Source of the DNA: CAWAYR01 sp050250955
Lineage (GTDB): Bacteria; Acidobacteriota; Vicinamibacteria; Vicinamibacterales; UBA2999
Direction of reading: 5' to 3'
Length of the DNA stretch: 64,000 nucleotides
NCBI GenBank assembly: GCA_050250955.1
Contig: JBFWNR010000003.1
Location: 186,001 to 250,000, forward strand
Shown here: positions 24,824-33,735 of the stretch, piece after piece
How the letters are laid out: every line of letters starts with the position of its first letter
How positions within the stretch are numbered: position 1 is the stretch's first letter
The notes under the pieces: model-generated
Seen by the model: the letters and a program-made list of their open reading frames with translations, nothing else
The model's database searches: none
What the model was told of the DNA's origin: nothing
Position numbers and translations under genes: made by a program

Positions 24824-26461
24824 TCATGCGCCAGATGCCGCGGCGGACCGCGGGGCCGGCCTCGTCTCCTGTGAACCCGGCAGCACTGACTGGGTCGCGC
24901 CGCCCTGGTGGTGCGCCGTCCACCACTCGCGCGCCCGGTCGTTCGTCCACGGCGCTTCGAGCGGGCAGTCCGCCAGTCGCTGCGACAGCTCGGTCGCGCT
25001 CTGCGGCCGCTTCGCCGGGTCCTTCTCGAGGCACGCCAGGACGATGGCGTCGAGCGCCGGCGGCACCGGGACGGCGGTGCGCGCCGACGGCGGAACCGGT
25101 GTCGCCTGGGCGTGCTGCAGCAGCAGGTCGATGGCGTTCCTGCCGTCGAACACGAGCTGCCCGGTGAGCATCCAGTAGGCCACGCAGCCGAGGGCGTACA
25201 GGTCGGCGCGCGCGTCGACGCCGTCGTCGCCGCGGGCCTGCTCGGGCGCCATGAAGGCCGGGGTGCCGGCCACCACTCCCGCCACGGAGAGGGTCGTCGC
25301 CGCGGCCGGGCCCTCCGCGGACGTCTTCACGAGGCCGAAGTCGAGCACCTTCACGAAGTCGAAGTCCCGGCCGTAGCGGCACAGGAAGATGTTGGCCGGC
25401 TTGATGTCCCGGTGCGTCAGTCCCGCCTCGTGGGCCTCGGCCAGCGAGTGGCAGGCCTGCCGCAGCGCCGCGACCACCCGCTCGGGCGGCAGCGGGCCGA
25501 AGCGGCGGACGAGCGTGTCGGCGTCCAGGCCGTCGAGCAGCTCCATGACGTAGTAGAACTGGCCGGTGTCGCTCGTGCCGAAGTCGTAGAGCTCGATGGT
25601 GTGCGGCGAGCGGAGTGCCGCCGTCGCCTGCGCCTCGCGCTCGAAGCGCTGCAGCACGACCGACCTCTCCGGCGATCCCATGACGTCGCCAAGACCCGCC
25701 TGGATCAGCTTCACCGCGGCCGGCCGCGCCAGCAGGCGGTGGCGCGCCAGCCACACCTCGCCCATGCCGCCGCTGCCGATGCGGTGCTCCAGCGTGTAGC
25801 TGCCCAGGCGCCGCGCCGCTTCGACCTCGACGCCGAGGCCGTAGACCACGCGCGACCCGAAATAGGCGAAGACGACCGCGATCGCCGGGTTGAACAACGA
25901 GATCAGGAAGTCTTCGCCGTCGGCCGCGACGCGGCCGGCGAGGACGAGCAGGAACAACCCGATCGGCCGCATCGCCGCCGACAGGATGGCGGCCAGCAGG
26001 GTCAGGCGCGGCGGGCACGGCACGACCAGCGGGAACAGGATGATGAGCGGCGTCACCCACGTCAGCCGCGGCAGGGTACCCGTGTCCTCGTACCACGCGT
26101 CCGGGTTGGCCATCGAGAGGATCAGGCACAGGAAGACCTGGAACCCGAGCGCGAGATGGAGGAGCCTGCCGTCGGGGACCCGGGCGCTGCCGGCGGCCTG
26201 CCGCATGGCAAGCGCGCTGGCCACGGTGAGCAGGTTGTAGGCGAACGGGACCGCCGCGGGAAACTCGCCGGCGCCGGTGACCAGCCGCGCCAGGGCCTGG
26301 CCGACCGTCAGGACGAAGTCGGGACTGGCGCCGATGAGAACCAGGAGCGCCAGGGTCCGGACCCGCGTGCGCGACGCGCGCAGCAGGTCGCTCGGCAGGC
26401 CGAAGCCGCTCGACGCCGCGCGGCCTGAACCGGGAGCCTGGAAGCGCGTCGGGCCGCTCAC
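24824..26461 (-). CDS. Ser/Thr protein kinase with N-terminal multi-span membrane domain
   Basis: A 545-residue protein with reversed topology compared with PknB-type kinases: about six membrane spans fill residues 35-205, and the kinase domain is C-terminal, roughly 220-500. Kinase motifs are intact: GSGGMGEV glycine loop (229-236), Lys251 in AVKLIQ, HRDIKPAN (350-357), DFG (374-376) and APE in FMAPEQ. The 'YVMELLDGLDADTLV' hinge is typical of acidobacterial kinases. The membrane part probably senses a signal at the membrane and has no recognised domain. Start ATG 26461, with 80 bases to the divergent lipoprotein gene. Confidence 0.9.
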   Translation of the reverse strand: MSGPTRFQAPGSGRAASSGFGLPSDLLRASRTRVRTLALLVLIGASPDFVLTVGQALARLVTGAGEFPAAVPFAYNLLTVASALAMRQAAGSARVPDGRLLHLALGFQVFLCLILSMANPDAWYEDTGTLPRLTWVTPLIILFPLVVPCPPRLTLLAAILSAAMRPIGLFLLVLAGRVAADGEDFLISLFNPAIAVVFAYFGSRVVYGLGVEVEAARRLGSYTLEHRIGSGGMGEVWLARHRLLARPAAVKLIQAGLGDVMGSPERSVVLQRFEREAQATAALRSPHTIELYDFGTSDTGQFYYVMELLDGLDADTLVRRFGPLPPERVVAALRQACHSLAEAHEAGLTHRDIKPANIFLCRYGRDFDFVKVLDFGLVKTSAEGPAAATTLSVAGVVAGTPAFMAPEQARGDDGVDARADLYALGCVAYWMLTGQLVFDGRNAIDLLLQHAQATPVPPSARTAVPVPPALDAIVLACLEKDPAKRPQSATELSQRLADCPLEAPWTNDRAREWWTAHHQGGATQSVLPGSQETRPAPRSAAASGA

Positions 26462-26540
26462 CGGTGCATGCTACCGCCAGGCTCACGTCGGGCGCATCCG
26501 GCGGTCAGCCCGTATACTGCACGCGATCCCGTCACGACTC

Positions 26541-26969
26541 GTGAGACGCCCTTCCAGAACGGCCGCCGCCGTGCTCGTCCTCGCTGCGCTGTGGACGGGC
26601 GGATGTCGGCGCGAGGCGGCAGCTCAAGCGGCGCCGCCGCCGGCTCCAGGACCGCTGACGTGGCGCGAGATCGGCAGCTGGTCGGGTGGACTCAGCCGTC
26701 AGACCGAGTCGTTCGAGGTGTCGATGGCGGCGATGCGGCTGCGCTGGCGGACGACGAGCGAGACGTCACCCGGCGCCGGGCGCCTGACCGTGACGTTGCA
26801 CAGCGCGGTCTCGGGTCGATTCCTCCAGACGATTGTCGATGCGCAGGGCGTCGGCGCGGCGACGGTGGACATCGCCGACGAGCCGCGCTGGTGCCACTTC
26901 GTGATCGAGGCGGCGAACGTCGAGTGGCAGATGACCCTGGAACAGGGCTACGCCAGCGAGTCGCGCTGA
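26541..26969 (+). CDS. small predicted lipoprotein
   Basis: A 142-residue protein starting at GTG 26541 with a lipoprotein signal (VRRPSRTAAAVLVLAALWTGGC; the lipobox cysteine is the last of these). The mature part begins with an Ala/Pro linker, then one beta-rich domain: EIGSWSGGLSRQTESFEVS, MRLRWRTTSETSPGAGRLTVTLHSA and a final CHFVIEAANVEWQMTLEQGY. This pattern suggests a ligand-binding or coat-like beta sandwich, but no family is recognised. Divergent from the kinase and convergent with the RCC1 gene. Confidence 0.65.
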   Translation: MRRPSRTAAAVLVLAALWTGGCRREAAAQAAPPPAPGPLTWREIGSWSGGLSRQTESFEVSMAAMRLRWRTTSETSPGAGRLTVTLHSAVSGRFLQTIVDAQGVGAATVDIADEPRWCHFVIEAANVEWQMTLEQGYASESR

Positions 26970-26999
26970 CCACTGCCTCGGGGCGCGTCGGTTCGCGGC

Positions 27000-28265
27000 T
27001 CAGCGCAGCCCCGGCGGTGCCGGCGCCGGCACGCGGAGGTCGCTCGTCAGCGGAAACTCCCCGCGTCCCCCGGCGCCCCACGCCCACAGCGCGCCATCGG
27101 TGCGCACCGCGAACGAGTTGTTGCCGGCGGCGAACACTGCCGCGACGCCGGTGATCTTGATCGACACCGGGCGCGGCTGATAGCCGGGCCCGGCGCCGGT
27201 GCCGAGCTGCCCCCAGTCGGTGTTGCCCCACACCCGCAGCGTGCCGTCCTTCAGCCGCGCCAGGGTGTGGCGGCCGGTGAGGCCCAGCGCGATCTCCACC
27301 ACGCCGGTGACGCCAGGCACCGGCTGGGGCTCGAGCACCCAGCCGCGGTCGGGGCCGGGCTGATCGGTGGGCGCCGGGAAGCCGAACTGCTGCTGCCAGT
27401 TCGACCCCCACACCCACACCGTGCCGTCCTTCTTGAGCGCGGTGGAGACGCCGGCGCCGGCCCGCACCTGGATGACGTCGGTGAGCCCGGGGATCTCGCC
27501 GGGCGTGTCGAGCGACAGCTCGATCCGCGGCGGGCGGCCGAGCGCGCCGTAGAAGTTCCGGCCCCACGAGTAGACCCGGCCCTCCCGGGTGAGCGCCAGC
27601 ACGATGCCGCCACCGGTGGACACGGCGGCGACGCCGTCGAGGCCGGGCACCGCCACGGGCCGGAACGCCGGCCCGGTCGTCCTGGACGGTCCTCCGAACT
27701 CGCTCGGGGCGCGTCCATCACCGATGGCGTCGCGACCCCAGGCGCGCACGGTGCCGTCGCGCAGCACCGCGTAGGCCGACGAGTCGGCGGCGGCGATCGC
27801 CGCCACCTCGGTCAGGCCGTCGATCGGCGTCGGCGTCTCGACGCCGCGATACTCGGAGCTGGTGGTGCTGGTGGCGAGCAGCGGCGGCTTCACCGGGCCG
27901 AGGCCGAGTTCACCCCCGTCGCCGCGGCCCCACGCCAGCACGGTGCCGTCGTCGAGCAGCGCATACGACGAGTTGGTGCCGGCGGCGATGTCCACGGCCC
28001 TGCCGGGCAGCGCGATCTCGACCAAGGCCGCCGATTGCATCCGCACGGCGGTGATGCCGGCGACCGGACCCAGCTGTCCGTGGTTGAAGCGGCCCCACCC
28101 CGCCACCGAGCCGTCGGCGCGCAGCAGCAGCTTGTGCGCGTCGCCGGTGATCTTCACCACCGTCGCCGGCGTGGCGGGCGGCTGCGCACCGAGGTCCGGG
28201 TTCGTCGCCGGGCACGCCAGCGCCATCGCCACGAGCAGGACCTGCGGAAGCCGGCGCCGCCTCAT
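27000..28265 (-). CDS. exported RCC1-repeat beta-propeller protein
   Basis: A 421-residue protein with a signal peptide (MRRRRLPQVLLVAMALACPA). Seven RCC1-type repeats can be read from their W-G-x-N/G signature: WGRFNHGQLG, WGRGDGGELG, WGRDAIGDG, WGRNFYGALG, WGSNWQQQFG, WGNTDWGQLG and WGAGGRGEF, which makes one full propeller. Each blade also carries the 'ALxxDGTVxxW' strand. RCC1 propellers are protein-interaction scaffolds; the partner is unknown. Start ATG 28265 is chosen over a TTG-like longer start for the signal peptide. The divergent kinase-SUMF1 gene starts 23 bases away. Confidence 0.85.
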   Translation of the reverse strand: MRRRRLPQVLLVAMALACPATNPDLGAQPPATPATVVKITGDAHKLLLRADGSVAGWGRFNHGQLGPVAGITAVRMQSAALVEIALPGRAVDIAAGTNSSYALLDDGTVLAWGRGDGGELGLGPVKPPLLATSTTSSEYRGVETPTPIDGLTEVAAIAAADSSAYAVLRDGTVRAWGRDAIGDGRAPSEFGGPSRTTGPAFRPVAVPGLDGVAAVSTGGGIVLALTREGRVYSWGRNFYGALGRPPRIELSLDTPGEIPGLTDVIQVRAGAGVSTALKKDGTVWVWGSNWQQQFGFPAPTDQPGPDRGWVLEPQPVPGVTGVVEIALGLTGRHTLARLKDGTLRVWGNTDWGQLGTGAGPGYQPRPVSIKITGVAAVFAAGNNSFAVRTDGALWAWGAGGRGEFPLTSDLRVPAPAPPGLR

Positions 28266-28287
28266 CGAACTCGCGGCCGATGCTAGC

Positions 28288-31188
28288 ATGCCGCCGATGG
28301 CCGCGCCGTCACCACCGCCGATCGCCCCCGGTGCCGAGATCGGGCCCTATCGGCTCGAGACCGAACTCGGACAGGGGGGCATGGGCCGGGTGTTCCGGGC
28401 TCGCGACAGCCGATTGGGCCGCGTCGTCGCCCTCAAGTTCATACGGCCCGAACACGCCGCCGACGAGGTGTTCCGGCAGCGGTTCATCCGCGAGGCGCGG
28501 ACGCTGTCCACCCTCAACCACCCGCACGTCTGCGCGCTGTACGACATCCTCGACCACCACGGGTCACCGTGCCTCGTCATGGAGTACGTCGAGGGCCAGT
28601 CGCTCGCCGACGTGCTGGCCGCACGCCCCCCGTCTCCCGACGACGTGCGACGGCTCGCGACCGAGATCGCCGCGGCGTTGGCCGCCGCGCACGAGCGGGG
28701 CATCGTGCACCGCGATCTCAAGCCCGGGAACATCATGGTGACGCCCCACGGCGCCAAGGTGCTCGACTTCGGACTGGCCCGCGAGGCGGCACCGCCCCCC
28801 GAGGGCGAGACGCAGTCGCTGTCGATGCTCACGGTGCCCGGGCGAATCGTCGGCACGCCGCCGTACATGTCGCCGGAGCAGGTTGCCGGCCGGCCGCTGG
28901 ACGCGCGGTCCGATGTCTTCGCCGCCGGCGCCATCGTTTACGAGATGCTGACCGGCGAGCGGCCGTTCCAGGGCGCGACGGGCGTGGAGACCATGGCCGC
29001 CATCCTGCAGGCCACGCCCAAGCCGCTCTCCGGATTCAATCGCGCCATCCCACGCGATCTCATCGGTGTCGTCAATCGCTGTCTGCAGAAGGCGCCGGAC
29101 GACCGCTACGCCTCCGGACGCGAGCTGGAGCAGGCGCTGCGGAGTGGCGTGCCGGCACCAGGCAGCGCTTCGAAGGCCTGGTGGGTCGCGGCGGCGTGCA
29201 TCGCACTGCTGGTGGCCGGCGCCGCCGTCCTCGGCTGGAGCCGCTATCGTACGGCCACCCGCACGGCGTGGGTCAACGACGTGGCGGTCCCCGAGATCTC
29301 CCGGTTGATCGAGGCCGACCGGGGTCTCGCCGCGCGGGCGCTGTTCGACGAGGCGGAGCGGGCCGCGCCGGCAGCGTCAGGCCTGATTCGCGTCGCCGAG
29401 GGGGTCGCGGCCCGGCCGGTGACGATCGAGTCGACGCCGCCGGCCGCCGACCTCTACATCTCGGACTACGCCGCGGACGCCGGCGACGACTTGTCGACAT
29501 GGCGACGACTCGGCACGACGCCGGTCACGGCCGGTGACATTCCGACCTGGGGCTACTACCGCGTCCGCGCCGTCAAGGCCGGCTTCGCCACCACCGACGT
29601 GATTCTCGGCGCTGCCGCGCTGCAAGTCACCCAGCGGCTGTCGATCGAGTTGCCGGCGGCAGCCGGGGCGCCCCCCGGGATGGTGTGGGTGCCGGCGACG
29701 TCCGAGCCGGCCGGAGGGCCAGCGTTGCCGGCATACTGGCTCGGCCGCTACGAGGTGACCAACGCCGAGTTCAAGCGGTTCGTGGACGCCGGCGGTTACC
29801 AGAAGGCGGAGTACTGGACCGAGCCGGTACGGAAAGACGGACGCACCCTGTCGCGAACCGACGCGATGGCGCTGTTCCGTGACCGGACCGGGCGGCCGGG
29901 GCCGGCCACCTGGGAGTTGAGCGGGTTCCCACCCGGGGCAGAGCAGCTGCCGGTCAGCGGGGTGAGCTGGTATGAAGCGATGGCGTATGCCGCGTTTGCC
30001 GGCGAGGCGCTGCCCTCGCTCTACGAGTGGCGGCGCGCCGCCGGCACGACCGAGAACGCCAACGTCGTGTTGCTGAGCAACTTCGGCGCCAAGGGGCCGG
30101 AAGCCGTCGGCACCCGCCACGGCATGTCGCCGTTCGGCAGTTTCGACATGGCCGGCAACGTGAAGGAGTGGACCAGCACGGCGCGCGACGACGCGTTCTA
30201 CGTCCTGGGCGGGGGTTGGGACGAACCGGCGTATGGCTTCAACAACCTCGATTTCCAGCCGCCACTCCTCCGGGATGCCAACGTCGGCTTCAGGATCATC
30301 AAGCGGCTCTCGCCGCCGCCGGCCGCGCTCTTCTCGGCGCCGCCGGCGCCGCCGCTGCCCGTTCCCGTCACGCCGACCGACGCGGAATACCGGGTCTATG
30401 CCGGACTCCACCGCCAGGAGCCGGTCGCACTCGACGCCCGCCTCGAACGCACGGTCGACACCTCGCCCTACTGGCGGCGCGAGACGGCGTCGGTCCTCGC
30501 CACCTATCCCGACGAGCGCGTCCTGGTGCACGTCTTCCTGCCCAGGCACGTGCCGCCGCCGTATCCCGCCGTGGTCGTCCTCGGTGGATCGACCGTCTCC
30601 GACGTGATCCGCCGCGTCGAGGACTTCGACTACCCCTTCGAGTTCATCGTCCGGTCCGGACGCGCGGCGGTGATCCCGGCGTTGAGCGGCACGCTCGAGC
30701 GCGGGCCGACGCCGCCGGGGCTGACGCCCGGCCAGCTGCGGGACCGCTTTCTGCGCTGGTCGGCGGACATCGGCCAGACGCTGGCCTACCTCGACGGGCG
30801 TCCCGACATCGACCACCAGCGGCTGGGACTCTACGCCATCAGCAACGGGGCGGTGCACGCGGTGCGGTTCATGGCGGTCCATCCACGTTTCCGCGCCGGC
30901 GTGCTGTCGTCGGGCGGATGGTCGTCGTGGCTGCCGCCGGAGGTGAACGCGCTCAACTTCGCCGCCCATGTCCGTACGCCGGTGCTGATGGTGAACGGGC
31001 GCTACGACACCATCTTCCCGGTCGAGTCCAACCAGCTACCGCTGTTCCGAGCCCTCGGCGCCGCCGCGGCCGACAAGCGCCACGTGCTCTACGATGGCGG
31101 CCACCGCAATCTGGTCACGCGGCCGGACCTCATCGGCGAGGTGCTCGACTGGTTCGATCGCTACCTGGGGCCGGCGCCGTCGTCGTGA
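28288..31188 (+). CDS. Ser/Thr kinase fused to SUMF1/FGE-like domain and alpha/beta hydrolase
   Basis: A 966-residue three-part protein. Residues 15-285 are a protein kinase: GQGGMGRV loop, Lys50, HRDLKPGN (141-148) and DFG (160-162). A membrane span lies at about 297-317. After a linker with a PEGA-like stretch comes a formylglycine-generating-enzyme-like (SUMF1/EgtB) domain at about 462-672 (WLGRYEVTNAEFKRFVDAGGY, GVSWYEAMAYAAFAGEALPS, FDMAGNVKEWT, NVGFRIIKR). The last 260 residues resemble a dienelactone-hydrolase/peptidase-type alpha/beta hydrolase (AISNGA nucleophile region, GRYDTIFPVE, DGGHRN). Similar kinase-SUMF1 fusions exist in Acidobacteria; the exact reaction is unknown. Alternative start at ATG 28297. 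Confidence 0.88.
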   Translation: MPPMAAPSPPPIAPGAEIGPYRLETELGQGGMGRVFRARDSRLGRVVALKFIRPEHAADEVFRQRFIREARTLSTLNHPHVCALYDILDHHGSPCLVMEYVEGQSLADVLAARPPSPDDVRRLATEIAAALAAAHERGIVHRDLKPGNIMVTPHGAKVLDFGLAREAAPPPEGETQSLSMLTVPGRIVGTPPYMSPEQVAGRPLDARSDVFAAGAIVYEMLTGERPFQGATGVETMAAILQATPKPLSGFNRAIPRDLIGVVNRCLQKAPDDRYASGRELEQALRSGVPAPGSASKAWWVAAACIALLVAGAAVLGWSRYRTATRTAWVNDVAVPEISRLIEADRGLAARALFDEAERAAPAASGLIRVAEGVAARPVTIESTPPAADLYISDYAADAGDDLSTWRRLGTTPVTAGDIPTWGYYRVRAVKAGFATTDVILGAAALQVTQRLSIELPAAAGAPPGMVWVPATSEPAGGPALPAYWLGRYEVTNAEFKRFVDAGGYQKAEYWTEPVRKDGRTLSRTDAMALFRDRTGRPGPATWELSGFPPGAEQLPVSGVSWYEAMAYAAFAGEALPSLYEWRRAAGTTENANVVLLSNFGAKGPEAVGTRHGMSPFGSFDMAGNVKEWTSTARDDAFYVLGGGWDEPAYGFNNLDFQPPLLRDANVGFRIIKRLSPPPAALFSAPPAPPLPVPVTPTDAEYRVYAGLHRQEPVALDARLERTVDTSPYWRRETASVLATYPDERVLVHVFLPRHVPPPYPAVVVLGGSTVSDVIRRVEDFDYPFEFIVRSGRAAVIPALSGTLERGPTPPGLTPGQLRDRFLRWSADIGQTLAYLDGRPDIDHQRLGLYAISNGAVHAVRFMAVHPRFRAGVLSSGGWSSWLPPEVNALNFAAHVRTPVLMVNGRYDTIFPVESNQLPLFRALGAAAADKRHVLYDGGHRNLVTRPDLIGEVLDWFDRYLGPAPSS

Positions 31189-31200
31189 TCCTCGGCTGGC

Positions 31201-31677
31201 TCAGCCCCGTCGCGCCGCCTCGATGGCCGCGACGTCGATCTTCTGCATCGTCATCATCGCGGCGAACGCCCGCTTGGCCTCGTCGCCGCCGGCCGCCAGC
31301 GCCTCGGTGAGCGCGCGGGGCGTGATCTGCCACGACAGCCCCCAGCGGTCCTTGCACCAGCCGCACGCGCTCTCCTTGCCGCCGTTGCCGACGATGGCGT
31401 CCCAGTAACGGTCGGTCTCCTCCTGCGAGTCGGTGGCGATCTGGAACGAGAAGGCCTCGTTGGGGGTGAAGGCCGGCCCGCCGTTGAGCCCGAGGCAGGG
31501 GATGCCGACCACCGTGAACTCCACCGTGAGCACGTTGCCGGCCTTGCCGTTCGGGTAGTCCGCCGGGGCCTTGTGGACCGCGGTCACCTGGCTGTCGGGA
31601 AAGGTGGCGGCGTAGAACTGCGCGGCGTCCAGCGCCTCGGTGTCGAACCACAGGCAGATCGTGTTCTTCGGCTTCAT
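31201..31677 (-). CDS. VOC family protein (PhnB-like)
   Basis: A 158-residue vicinal-oxygen-chelate fold protein of the PhnB/3-demethylubiquinone methyltransferase-like group: ICLWFDTEALDAAQFYAATFPDSQV opens it, GLNGGPAFTPNEAFSFQI and YWDAIVGNGGKESACGWCKDRWGLSWQI follow. These proteins act as small dioxygenase or glyoxalase-type folds; no substrate is known here. ATG 31677 is preceded by AGGAG eight bases upstream. The frame continues without a stop into the upstream Rossmann-like sequence, so a read-through fusion is possible. Convergent with the kinase-SUMF1 gene. Confidence 0.85.
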   Translation of the reverse strand: MKPKNTICLWFDTEALDAAQFYAATFPDSQVTAVHKAPADYPNGKAGNVLTVEFTVVGIPCLGLNGGPAFTPNEAFSFQIATDSQEETDRYWDAIVGNGGKESACGWCKDRWGLSWQITPRALTEALAAGGDEAKRAFAAMMTMQKIDVAAIEAARRG

Positions 31678-32040
31678 CACGGGACTCCTCGCCGACGAGT
31701 ATTGCCGAGATCGCCCCACGCCGTCGCCGACGACGGCCCGCGCGTTGCAAGCGAGGAGCCGGGGGCTGCCGACGCGCCTGAGCACGACCGCCTCGACCCG
31801 GCCGATGCCATCGACGCACACCAGCTCGGTGCGCGTCATCACCGAGACCCGCGGCAGCGGCGCGCCGCCGGCCCGCAGCGCCCGCCGGAGGCTGACGGCG
31901 CTGGTCGGGCAGGACGGGCCCAGCACGACGAGCACGCGATCGCCGCGCCGGGCCGCCGCGACCGCGGCGTCGAGCCCGGCGGCGTCGTGGCCGACGACGA
32001 CGAGATCGACGGCGCGCTCACCGCGGGGGGCGCTCGTCAC
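31678..32040 (-). CDS. small Rossmann-type (FAD/NAD-binding-like) protein, no stop before VOC gene
   Basis: About 121 codons starting from GTG 32040 encode VDLVVVGHDAAGLDAAVAAARRGDRVLVV, a clear nucleotide-binding beta-alpha-beta start. The glycine motif is G-x-D-A-A-G instead of GxGxxG. Next come TRTELVCVDGIGRVEAVVLRRV strands like those of thioredoxin-reductase-type proteins. It is far shorter than a complete flavoprotein (about 300 residues), so it is a truncated or minimal version. No stop codon separates it from the VOC gene, making a 279-residue fused product possible. It overlaps the 3' end of the peroxidase gene by 23 bases. Confidence 0.5.
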
Positions 32041-33265
32041 CGGCGGTCGGCCCGCCGGGCGCGACGTCGAGGGTCCGGAGGAACGCCTCCAGCTGGCGCA
32101 GCTCGACACGGCGGAGGCGGAGCGGCTCCAGCTCGGAGTGGCCCCGAGGGGCGGCCGGGGCACGGTTGTAGTGATCGAGGACGTCGGCGAGCGTCGCCAG
32201 CTGGCCGGCGTGCATGTAGGGGGCACGGGCGGCGACGCCGCGCAGCGACGGCACCTTGTAGGCGCGCTCCTGCGAGCGGTCGCCGGTCGTCAGGTAGTCG
32301 AGTTCGGGGCATCGGCCGCCGGCGTCGCTCCACCGGCTGCGGCAGCTGAACTCGTCGGCGAGCACCGCGATCGCCCCCGCCGCGCGACCGCCGTCAGCCG
32401 GCAGGCCGGGTCGCGCCGGCACGCCGGTGTTGTGGAAGTCGTGGTTGGTGAACAGCGGGCCGTTGTGGCACCGGGTGCACTGCGCCTTGCCGATGAACAG
32501 CCGCAGCCCGGTCACTTCGTCGGCCGACAGGACGCCGTCCGCCGGCCGGCCGGCGACCAGGGCCGCCACGTAGGTGTCGAAGCGCGACGGCCCGACATCG
32601 AGGCGGCGTTCGTAGGCGCCGATCGCCTTGCCGACGTTGACGAAGATCGCGGTGACCGCATCCCGCAGCGTCCCGCTCAGCCCGTCCCAGGCGGCGATTG
32701 CGGCCGGGTCGCCGACCGGACCGGCCGACCGGGGCACCGTGGAGAGATCCGGCAGCGCTCCGAAGACGTCTTCGTAGTCGGCCCGGTAGTGGCTGGCGAC
32801 GACATGGGCGTACTGCGCGCGCGTGCCGCCGTGCTCGACGGCGCTCTCGAGTGGTCCGAGCGCCTGCGCCCACAGGCTGTCCTTCCGTCCGTCCCAGAAC
32901 AGGAACGGCGACCGCGCAGCCCCGGCGAGCGGCATGGTCCGCTTCGTGGTGGTGCCGACGCCGCGGCCGAGCGGGAGGTCGTCCTGGAACTGGCGGTCGG
33001 CGCGGTGGCACTGGCTGCAGGCCACCTGCCCGTTCGCGCTGAACCGCGCGTCGGCGAACAGGCGCTCGCCCAGGGCGGCCGCACGGGGGTCGTCGGCGAC
33101 GCGATTGCCGGGATCCGGAGGCAGCGGCTCGAGGTCGCCGATCCACAGCGACCGCACGGTGCGCAGGTCCGCCGCCGACCACGGCCGCGGCGCTGACGCC
33201 GCGGTGTCGAGGATGGTGGCGAGCAGGGCGGCGACGATGGCCAGGCTCAGGCGAAGGGCGGTCAT
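32018..33265 (-). CDS. di-heme cytochrome c peroxidase (MauG/MbnH-like)
   Basis: A 415-residue periplasmic protein with a signal peptide (MTALRLSLAIVAALLATILDTAASA) and two c-type heme sites: CSQCH at 83-87 and CTRCH at 263-267. The stretch FLFWDGRKDSLWAQALGPLES is shared by MauG/MbnH-type enzymes, which oxidise Trp or Tyr residues in partner proteins through a high-valent di-heme state rather than removing H2O2 alone. Which group this belongs to cannot be settled by eye. It starts 17 bases after the YtkA-like lipoprotein gene and is the third gene of the minus-strand operon with the Cys-rich peptide. Confidence 0.88.
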   Translation of the reverse strand: MTALRLSLAIVAALLATILDTAASAPRPWSAADLRTVRSLWIGDLEPLPPDPGNRVADDPRAAALGERLFADARFSANGQVACSQCHRADRQFQDDLPLGRGVGTTTKRTMPLAGAARSPFLFWDGRKDSLWAQALGPLESAVEHGGTRAQYAHVVASHYRADYEDVFGALPDLSTVPRSAGPVGDPAAIAAWDGLSGTLRDAVTAIFVNVGKAIGAYERRLDVGPSRFDTYVAALVAGRPADGVLSADEVTGLRLFIGKAQCTRCHNGPLFTNHDFHNTGVPARPGLPADGGRAAGAIAVLADEFSCRSRWSDAGGRCPELDYLTTGDRSQERAYKVPSLRGVAARAPYMHAGQLATLADVLDHYNRAPAAPRGHSELEPLRLRRVELRQLEAFLRTLDVAPGGPTAGDERPPR

Positions 33266-33282
33266 GGCGTGCAGCTCCGGCC

Positions 33283-33735
33283 TCAGAGGTCCAGGTTGAA
33301 CGTGACGACGTCGGTGCCGGCAGCGGCGGCGACGGTCACGCTGAACTGCCACCAGCCGCCCATGTTGAAGCGCACCCCTTCGATCTCGTAGGTGCCGTCG
33401 CCGAGGCTGCGGGTGACCCGCGGGCGGGTCGGCAGGCCGTGTCCGTGCTGGGGCATCCCGCCGCCCACCGTCAGCGCGGCGCCGTCGATCGGCAGGCCCC
33501 GGTCGTCGACGATCGCCACACGGATCGTCTGCATCTGGCGTGGACGCAACGGGCGCTCCGGCACCAGCGTTGCCACGTAGTGGCCCTGCGCCGAGGGACG
33601 CGGGCCGAGGCCGAACTCGCCCGGCGCCGGGCGCCGGGCGGCACGGCCGTGCAGCAGCATCATCGTCGGGCCGCACGCGGTGAGCGCGACGGCGGCCACG
33701 GCGATCAGGGCGAGGGCCGATGCGTGGCGGCTCAC
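33283..33735 (-). CDS. YtkA/FixH-like lipoprotein with Met/His motif
   Basis: A 150-residue protein starting at GTG 33735 (GTGA overlap with the Cys-rich peptide gene). The lipobox is VALTAC with Cys21. The domain carries MPQHGHG (Met94, His97, His99) and FNMGGWWQF (Met125, Trp128, Trp129) in a beta-sandwich context, as in YtkA/FixH-like copper-linked proteins. The Met/His cluster could bind copper and the tandem Trp could be a substrate for the adjacent peroxidase. That pairing is inference modelled on the methanobactin-associated MbnP/MbnH couple; sequence similarity to MbnP itself is not seen. Confidence 0.72.
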   Translation of the reverse strand: MSRHASALALIAVAAVALTACGPTMMLLHGRAARRPAPGEFGLGPRPSAQGHYVATLVPERPLRPRQMQTIRVAIVDDRGLPIDGAALTVGGGMPQHGHGLPTRPRVTRSLGDGTYEIEGVRFNMGGWWQFSVTVAAAAGTDVVTFNLDL

